From: JABRWC01 sp039961675
Lineage (GTDB): Bacteria > Planctomycetota > Phycisphaerae > UBA1845 > Fen-1342
Length of the DNA stretch: 12,523 nucleotides
Assembly (NCBI GenBank): GCA_039961675.1
Contig: JABRWC010000016.1
Span: 1 to 12,523 of the forward strand
Direction: 5' to 3'
The notes under the pieces are model-generated. The model was given only the letters and a program-made list of their open reading frames with translations. It searched no databases and was not told the DNA's origin. Positions 7,610 through 12,523 of the stretch are shown here, one piece after another. The position numbers and the translations under genes are program-made. Positions within the stretch are counted from its first letter, which is position 1, and each line of letters opens with the position of its first letter.

Positions 7610-9880
7610 GTGCGCAACCTTCGGACCATCGATCGCGCGTCGCGCAGTGGAGAGCACCGCGTCCATATGCTGGCCTTCCGTCTCATCGGGCGCACGCCCG
7701 CTAGGCGGTTACTTGCCGGCTTGGCATTCGGGGCGCTGCTGCTGGCGTGGGAGCTGTCGCGCGGCGCCGACGCGGGCGCCGTGTCGCTGGCGTACATCGG
7801 GCCCGGCGCGGGCATTGCCATCGCCGGCTCGCTGTTCACGGTCCTGTTGGCGATGATCGGCGCGATTTTCGCGATCCTGCTTTGGCCGATCCGCGCCGTT
7901 TGGCGACTGATCCGCGGGCGGAGGGCGTTCCGCCGGGCCAGGGTCAAGCGCGTGGTGGTGCTCGGGCTGGACGGTCTGGAGCCGTCGCTCACCGAACAGT
8001 TCATGCAGGAAGGGCTGCTGCCGAACCTGGCGAAGCTGCGCGAGCGAGGGTGCTACCTGCGGCTCGGCTCGACCTGGCCTCCGATCTCGCCCGTGGCGTG
8101 GTCGAGTTTCAGCACGGGCACGAACCCCGGCAAACACAACATCTTTGACTTCATCGCCCGCACGCGCAACTACCAGCCGACAATCTCATCGGTGCGCATC
8201 CGCGAATCGAAGCGCCGGCTCAAGCTCGGCCCGATCGTGCTCCCGCTGGGCAAGCCGGACATCGCCAACCTGCGCAAGAGCAAGCCGTTCTGGACGGTGC
8301 TGGGCGAGGCCGGCGTGCTCAGCTCCGTGCTGCGCGTGCCGATCACGTTCCCGCCCGACCGCTTCCGCGGCATGCAGCTCTCGGCGATGTGCGTGCCAGA
8401 CCTGCGCGGCACGCAGGGCATGTTCAGTTATTTCGTAGAGCAGGGACCGACCGGCGCGACCATGGACGGTGACGTGGGCGGCGACCGCATCCGCGTCGAG
8501 CGCGAGGGTGACGTCGTCCGCTCGTATCTCCGCGGCCCGGTCAACAGCCTGCGCGCGGGCGGCGGCGAGCTGCGGCTGCCATTCACCGTCCGGCCCGGGC
8601 GCAACGGCGCGGCGGCCGTCCTGGCGATCGACGGCGAGCGCTACCCGTTGAAGCTCAACGAGTACAGCGAGTGGATTCCCGTGGTGTTCAGGGCCGCGCC
8701 CGGGGTGAAGGTCCGCGGCGTATGCAAGTTCTTCCTCAAGCGCCTGGAGCGGCCGTTCGAGCTGTACTGCACGCCGATCCAGATCGACCCCGACAAGCCG
8801 GTGATGCCGATTTCGCATCCGTCGTACTTTTCCAGCTACCTGGCGCGGCGGCAGGGGACGTACGCGACGCTCGGGCTGGCGGAGGACACCTGGTCGCTGT
8901 CCGAGAAGCTGATGGATGAGGACGCGTTCCTGGCGCAGGCGTATGAGATTCACGCGGAACGCGAGAAGATGTTCTTCGACGCGCTGGCGAACGTGCGGCG
9001 CGGGCTGGTCGTGTGCGTGTTCGACGGTCCGGACCGCATCCAGCACATGTTCTTCCGGTTCATCGACGACCAGCACCCGGCGCTCACCCCCGAGCAGCGC
9101 AGGAGCCACCGCGACTCGATCCGGCAGATGTACCAGCGCATGGACGACCTGGTCGGGCGCACGGTCGCGAAGCTCGACGCCGACACGGCGCTGTTCGTGA
9201 TGAGCGACCACGGCTTCAAGACTTTCCGTCGTGGCGTGGACCTGAACCGCTGGCTGAAGGAAAACGGCTACCTGTTCATCAAGGGCGACAAGGAAGTCAC
9301 CGAGCAGTCGTACCTGCGCGACATCGACTGGAGCCGGACGAAGGCCTACGCGGTCGGGCTGGCCGGCATCTTCATCAACCAGAAGGATCGCGAAGCGCAC
9401 GGCATTGTCGAGCCGGGGCGGGCGCGGGCGCTGGTCGAGGAGATCGCCGCGAAGTTGACCGGGCTGGTCGATCCAGAGCACGGCCAGGTGGCGGTCAAGG
9501 AAGCCGTGCCGCGCTGGAAGGTCTACAGCGGCCCGTACACGGAGAACGCCCCGGACATCATCGTCGGGTACAGCGTCGGCTGGCGCGTGTCGTGGGATGC
9601 GGCGATCGGCAAGTGCGGCGCGTCGGTCTTCAGCGACAATCTCAAGGCCTGGAGCGGCGATCACTGCGTGCATCCCGATCTCGTGCCGGGCATCCTCTTC
9701 AGCAACCTGAAACTCCGTAGCGACGCGGCCAACATCATCGACCTGGCGCCGACGGCGCTGGAGCTGTTCGGCGTGGCCAAGCCGGCGTACATGGACGGGA
9801 AGTCGCTGCTCAACGGCGATGCGGCCGGCGGCGCGAAGGCGGCGCCCCCGGCCGCAGAACCATCGCTCGCGACCGCGTGA
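7610..9880 (+). CDS. Membrane-anchored AlkP-superfamily phosphodiesterase/pyrophosphatase-like protein
   Basis: This 756-residue protein starts with two hydrophobic segments (about 34-47 and 67-92) separated by the motif AYIGPGAG (61-68). A strongly basic stretch follows (about ten Arg/Lys in residues 95-114), then the catalytic domain. The metal-site signature of the type I phosphodiesterase/nucleotide pyrophosphatase family is complete: LGLDGLEPS (Asp121), PPISPVAWSSFSTG with Ser160 aligned to the nucleophile position, GPDRIQH (Asp475, His479), MSDHGF (Asp533, His534) and WSGDHC (His685). Residues about 200-440 form a long beta-rich insertion containing SEWIPVVF (353-360). Likely chemistry is hydrolysis or transfer at a phosphate ester; the substrate is unknown. 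By the positive-inside rule the catalytic domain should face the cytoplasm, unless the first segment is not membrane-spanning. The next gene is a diverged paralogue sharing the catalytic motifs. The C-terminal 20 residues are Ala/Pro-rich and lack conserved motifs. Confidence 0.92.
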   Translation: MRNLRTIDRASRSGEHRVHMLAFRLIGRTPARRLLAGLAFGALLLAWELSRGADAGAVSLAYIGPGAGIAIAGSLFTVLLAMIGAIFAILLWPIRAVWRLIRGRRAFRRARVKRVVVLGLDGLEPSLTEQFMQEGLLPNLAKLRERGCYLRLGSTWPPISPVAWSSFSTGTNPGKHNIFDFIARTRNYQPTISSVRIRESKRRLKLGPIVLPLGKPDIANLRKSKPFWTVLGEAGVLSSVLRVPITFPPDRFRGMQLSAMCVPDLRGTQGMFSYFVEQGPTGATMDGDVGGDRIRVEREGDVVRSYLRGPVNSLRAGGGELRLPFTVRPGRNGAAAVLAIDGERYPLKLNEYSEWIPVVFRAAPGVKVRGVCKFFLKRLERPFELYCTPIQIDPDKPVMPISHPSYFSSYLARRQGTYATLGLAEDTWSLSEKLMDEDAFLAQAYEIHAEREKMFFDALANVRRGLVVCVFDGPDRIQHMFFRFIDDQHPALTPEQRRSHRDSIRQMYQRMDDLVGRTVAKLDADTALFVMSDHGFKTFRRGVDLNRWLKENGYLFIKGDKEVTEQSYLRDIDWSRTKAYAVGLAGIFINQKDREAHGIVEPGRARALVEEIAAKLTGLVDPEHGQVAVKEAVPRWKVYSGPYTENAPDIIVGYSVGWRVSWDAAIGKCGASVFSDNLKAWSGDHCVHPDLVPGILFSNLKLRSDAANIIDLAPTALELFGVAKPAYMDGKSLLNGDAAGGAKAAPPAAEPSLATA

Positions 9881-9885
9881 GTGAA

Positions 9886-10081
9886 ACCACAGAGCCACAG
9901 AGGCACAGAGTAAGACAAACCAAGGGAATACTCAGACGGCAGCCGAATGATCCAGGCATCGTTGAGAAATCGGCAAACGTACGCCTCGATTGGGGCGACG
10001 CGCGCGGGCCGGCCGCTTGTCCAGCGCGGTACGCCGAGCGGATGTAAGCGCTTCGTCTCTGTGCCTCTGTGCCTCTGTGGT
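9886..10081. repeat. Inverted-repeat element built from 8-bp CACAGAG units
   Basis: The left arm (9886-9910) consists of A plus three 8-bp units: CCACAGAG, CCACAGAG, GCACAGAG. The right arm (10057-10081) is its reverse complement at 24 of 25 positions (CTCTGTGC, CTCTGTGC, CTCTGTGG, T). The 146-bp interior has no recognisable gene. The left arm begins six bases after the stop codon of the upstream gene. From memory, arrays of this unit are dispersed in many planctomycete-like genomes; I could not verify that here. The element is probably a small non-autonomous repeat and could fold into a long hairpin in the mRNA between the two paralogues. Confidence 0.75.
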
Positions 10082-10083
10082 CC

Positions 10084-10111
10084 AAGAAATGCAAGATGCA
10101 AAATGACGAAG
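10084..10111. repeat. Left arm of a TTYTGCA-type heptamer repeat pair
   Basis: Three bases after the CACAGAG element comes an A-rich array of about three 7-bp units (TGCAAGA, TGCAAAA and degenerate flanks). Its reverse complement consists of the same TTTTGCA/TCTTGCA units as 10217-10250. The low GC stands out sharply from the surrounding coding DNA. Confidence 0.6.
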
Positions 10112-10154
10112 GCAAGTGCGGCCCGGCGAGCATCGGGCGTGGAGCGAGGTGCGG

Positions 10155-10172
10155 CCGTTCGATTGCGAACGG
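10155..10172 (+). promoter_or_regulatory. Perfect 7-bp stem-loop just before the lipoprotein start
   Basis: CCGTTCG (10155-10161) pairs exactly with CGAACGG (10166-10172) around an ATTG loop. The stem ends 11 bases before ATG at 10184, overlapping the only purine-rich bases (GGA, 10171-10173) that could serve as a weak ribosome binding site. It may modulate translation or may be incidental. Confidence 0.3.
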
Positions 10173-10183
10173 ATCGGCGTTTC

Positions 10184-12262
10184 ATGAACTGGACTGCCCA
10201 GATCGTGCGAGCGGCGTTCTGCATTCTTCATCTTGTGTTTTGCATTTCCCTTTTCGGTTGCGGCAACTCCGCCGACGCCGGACCGGAAGACCACAGCAAG
10301 ATGAAGGTCCTCGTCATCGGCATGGACGGCCTCGACCCGGCTTTGGTTCGCAAGCTCATGGACGAGGGCAAGCTGCCGAATTTCGCCAAGGTCGCCGCGT
10401 CCGGCGTGTTCGACGAACTCGAAACCGCCATGCCGCCGCAAAGCCCGGTTGCGTGGTCGAACTTCATCAGCGGCGCCACGCCGGCCACGCACGAAATCTG
10501 GGATTTCATCCACCGCAAGACCACGCCGGTTGTCGCCCCCAAGTCCTCCACCGGCGAAGTGGTCCCGCCGGAAAACCCGGACGCCGGGTTCACGTTCGGC
10601 AAGTGGCGCCTGCCCACCGAGAGCGGGCGCATCGAGAACCTCCGCCACGGGCCGGCGTTCTGGGACTACCTGGTCGCCGGAGGCATCGACACCACCATTT
10701 TCCGCATACCCGCCGCGTATCCGCCGCCGCCGAAGTCCGAAGGCGCTGGGAACTTCCGCTGCCTGTGCGGCATGGGTACGCCGGACCTCACCGGCGGCTA
10801 CGGCGAGTTCTCGATGTATACCGAGGACCTGAAGGAAGACTACCGCCAGGTTCCGGGGGGCCAGTTCTTCAAAATCTACATGCAGGACAACCGGGCGCAC
10901 CCGAAACTGGTCGCCATCGACAACTTTCTTCGCCGCGCCGTGGAGGGCGACCCGGTGCCGAAGCTTGAGCGCGAGTTCGAGATCGTCCGCGACCCGGAGC
11001 TGCCCGCGGCGAAGATCACCATCGGCGACGCGACGGTGATCCTCAAGCAAGGCGAGTGGAGCGATTGGATCCCGGTGACGTTCGAGACCGGCGTGCCGGC
11101 CGAGCCTCTGGTTTCGCTCGCCGGGTTTCCGACCCGCGCCACCGCGATCGTGCGCCTGTACCTCAAGCAGGCGCATCCGAAGCTGTCGCTGTATGTTTCG
11201 CCGCTGAACATCGACCCGCTCGAGCCGTTCAACGCGATCAGCACGCCCGCGGATTTCTCGGCGGATCTGGCCGAAAAACACGGGCGCTTCTACACCACGG
11301 GAATCCCGGAGGACACCAAGGCGCTGCGAAGCACGCCACAGGCGCTCAGCGAGGACGAATTCCTGCAAATGGTCCGCGCCTTGGTGGATGAGCGCGTGCG
11401 GCAGTACCACGACGCGCTGGCGAACTTCAAGTCCGGCTTCCTGTTCTACTACTTCGGTCACACCGACCAGCTCGCGCACATCTTCTGGCGCGACATCGAC
11501 CCCGGCCACCCGGGCCGCCTGCCGGAACAGGAAGGCAAGTACGCCAGCGTCATCACGGACACGTACCTGGAAATGGACCAGCGCGTCGCCGAGGCGCTGA
11601 AGGTCATCGACGACAACGACGTGCTGATCATCATGTCGGACCACGGCTTCGCCAGCTTCCGCCGCGGGTTCAACGTCAACACCTGGCTGATCCAGAACAA
11701 CTACCTGCGGCCCAAAGTGGACACCGCGAGGGGACGCGCCGGCGGCATCGCCATGGGCAAGGCGGACTGGAAAAACACCCGTGCGTACGCGCTGGGCATC
11801 AACAGCCTGTACCTGAACCTCCAGGGCCGCGAGGCCGGCGGCATCGTCCCGCAGCACCAGGCAACAGCGCTGCTTCACGAGATCGGCGACAAACTGCTGC
11901 AAGTGCGCGACGAGGACGGTGCGCGCGTTATCGAGAAGATCTACTACGTGGCCGAGGAATTTCCCGGCGCGGACCCGCAGGTGGCCCCCGACATGCTCCT
12001 CGGCTACGCCCGCAACTACCGCGGAAGCTGGGACACCGCCCTCGGCGGCATGCCGACGGAGCTGCTGGAGGACAACAAGGACCGCTGGAGCGGCGACCAC
12101 TGCATCGCGCACTACCTGGTGCCCGGCACACTGATCGCCAACCGGCGCATCCTCGTCGAGGACCCCGCGCTGACCGACCTGGCCCCGTCGATCCTGGCGC
12201 TCTACCGGATCCAGAAGCCCGAGGCGATGATCGGCCGCGCGATTTTCGAGGCGCCCAGATGA
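10184..12262 (+). CDS. Lipoprotein AlkP-superfamily phosphodiesterase/pyrophosphatase-like protein, paralogue of the preceding gene
   Basis: From ATG at 10184 this is 692 residues. The N-terminus is a good lipoprotein signal: hydrophobic residues 10-25 ending in the lipobox SLFGC, so Cys26 should be lipidated and the enzyme exported. Catalytic motifs are complete and parallel the upstream paralogue: IGMDGLDP (Asp48), PPQSPVAWSNFISG (Ser87 at the nucleophile position), GHTDQLAH (Asp428, His432), MSDHGF (Asp486, His487) and WSGDHC (His639), with the shared SDWIPVTF segment (293-300) in the inserted region. It probably acts on a phosphate ester in the periplasm or on the surface; the substrate is unknown. 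The frame stays open upstream to ATG at 9947, adding 79 residues, but that extension translates the CACAGAG and heptamer repeats and would bury the signal peptide. The later start is therefore preferred, despite a weak ribosome binding site. Part of the signal peptide is encoded by a repeat arm (10217-10250). A terminator candidate lies about 120 bases after the stop. Confidence 0.92.
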   Translation: MNWTAQIVRAAFCILHLVFCISLFGCGNSADAGPEDHSKMKVLVIGMDGLDPALVRKLMDEGKLPNFAKVAASGVFDELETAMPPQSPVAWSNFISGATPATHEIWDFIHRKTTPVVAPKSSTGEVVPPENPDAGFTFGKWRLPTESGRIENLRHGPAFWDYLVAGGIDTTIFRIPAAYPPPPKSEGAGNFRCLCGMGTPDLTGGYGEFSMYTEDLKEDYRQVPGGQFFKIYMQDNRAHPKLVAIDNFLRRAVEGDPVPKLEREFEIVRDPELPAAKITIGDATVILKQGEWSDWIPVTFETGVPAEPLVSLAGFPTRATAIVRLYLKQAHPKLSLYVSPLNIDPLEPFNAISTPADFSADLAEKHGRFYTTGIPEDTKALRSTPQALSEDEFLQMVRALVDERVRQYHDALANFKSGFLFYYFGHTDQLAHIFWRDIDPGHPGRLPEQEGKYASVITDTYLEMDQRVAEALKVIDDNDVLIIMSDHGFASFRRGFNVNTWLIQNNYLRPKVDTARGRAGGIAMGKADWKNTRAYALGINSLYLNLQGREAGGIVPQHQATALLHEIGDKLLQVRDEDGARVIEKIYYVAEEFPGADPQVAPDMLLGYARNYRGSWDTALGGMPTELLEDNKDRWSGDHCIAHYLVPGTLIANRRILVEDPALTDLAPSILALYRIQKPEAMIGRAIFEAPR
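10217..10250. repeat. Right arm of the heptamer repeat pair, inside the lipoprotein signal-peptide codons
   Basis: The stretch divides into 7-bp units TTCTGCA, TTCTTCA, TCTTGTG, TTTTGCA and a TTTCCC tail, inverted relative to the array at 10084-10111. In the reading frame of the downstream gene it encodes FCILHLVFCIS, the hydrophobic core of its signal peptide. Confidence 0.6.
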
Positions 12263-12515
12263 CGGCTGGTAGCCCAGCGCGATGCGAAGGCCGCCGGAAG
12301 TCTGTGGCACATGGCCAACGGACTACGGCTCAGAGTTTCCGGCTTAGTTGTCCGTTGCATCAGTGCGGGAGCGCACCCCAAATGGCCTCCAAGACCGCGT
12401 GGAGGCCGGTCCACCAATGGGCGGACAGTTTTTTCAACGGACTGTTGGCGCCTACGGAGCAGGGCTTACGGCTGAATGAGTCTGGCTGACGGCTGACACC
12501 GGAAAGGTGACGGCT
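12261..12515. repeat. Cluster of short ACGGCT and CAACGGAC repeats in the 3' gap
   Basis: The 261 bp after the last stop contain five copies of ACGGCT (12262, 12325, 12468, 12489 and 12510), three of them within GACGGCT. They also contain CAACGGAC at 12316-12323 and 12435-12442, with its reverse complement at 12350-12357. The first CAACGGAC and its complement could form an 8-bp stem. I see no gene here; the 76-residue frame at 12259-12489 has no ribosome binding site and no protein-like character. Confidence 0.45.
12384..12434 (+). terminator. Tandem-hairpin terminator candidate
   Basis: GGCCTCCA (12384-12391) pairs perfectly with TGGAGGCC (12400-12407) around an 8-base loop. One base later, GTCCACC (12409-12415) pairs with GGCGGAC (12420-12426), with one mismatch and an AATG loop. 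Two bases after that come six T residues (12429-12434). This is a plausible factor-independent terminator for the lipoprotein gene, although it lies about 120 bases after the stop codon. Confidence 0.5.
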
Positions 12516-12523
12516 TCTCGCAG

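Noticed and set aside
8186..9898. 570-residue minus-strand frame opposite the membrane AlkP gene
   Set aside because: It is a shadow of a gene with a complete catalytic signature, and its composition is atypical of real proteins.
9932..12310. 792-residue minus-strand frame opposite the lipoprotein AlkP gene
   Set aside because: It is antisense to a well-supported gene. Part of its translation is the CACAGAG and heptamer repeats read backwards, a common source of spurious proteins.

Overview
The window is high-GC bacterial DNA. Its gene content suggests a Planctomycetota-like organism: a very large secreted protein with a propeller-like region and Ig-like domains, several alkaline-phosphatase/sulfatase-superfamily surface enzymes, wide intergenic gaps, and CACAGAG-type plus TTYTGCA-type short-unit repeats. 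Acidobacteriota, Verrucomicrobiota or Myxococcota cannot be excluded from sequence alone. There are no rRNA, tRNA, CRISPR or transposase genes.

Layout. Positions 3140 to 1 (minus strand) hold one continuous open frame that leaves the window on the left. It encodes a giant exported protein with about seven WES-type repeats, a second beta-rich region, one complete Ig-like domain and part of another. A 527-bp divergent intergenic region (3141-3667) follows; it holds a 14-bp perfect palindrome but no convincing gene. The rest is on the plus strand: an ABC-F ribosome-associated ATPase (3668-5581), a sulfatase-fold lipoprotein with Thr in place of the formylglycine Cys (5776-7383), a membrane-anchored AlkP-superfamily phosphodiesterase-like protein (7610-9880), and a diverged lipoprotein paralogue of it (10184-12262). 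A probable terminator lies at 12384-12434 and the last 130 bases are rich in short repeats.

How the genes may work together. ABC-F is probably a translation-factor gene that happens to be adjacent. The three AlkP-superfamily genes form a co-oriented cluster. All keep the metal-site residues, and their predicted nucleophile residues (Thr, Ser, Ser) suggest phospho-ester rather than sulfate-ester chemistry. Predicted targeting places two of them outside the inner membrane as lipoproteins, and the third on a two-helix anchor that the positive-inside rule orients towards the cytoplasm. This cluster is the best candidate for an undescribed envelope-modifying system.

The most unusual DNA is at 9886-10250. 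A 24/25-matching inverted repeat made of 8-bp CACAGAG-type units is followed immediately by a second inverted pair made of 7-bp TTYTGCA-type units. The distal arm of the second pair lies inside the last gene and encodes the hydrophobic core of its lipoprotein signal peptide.
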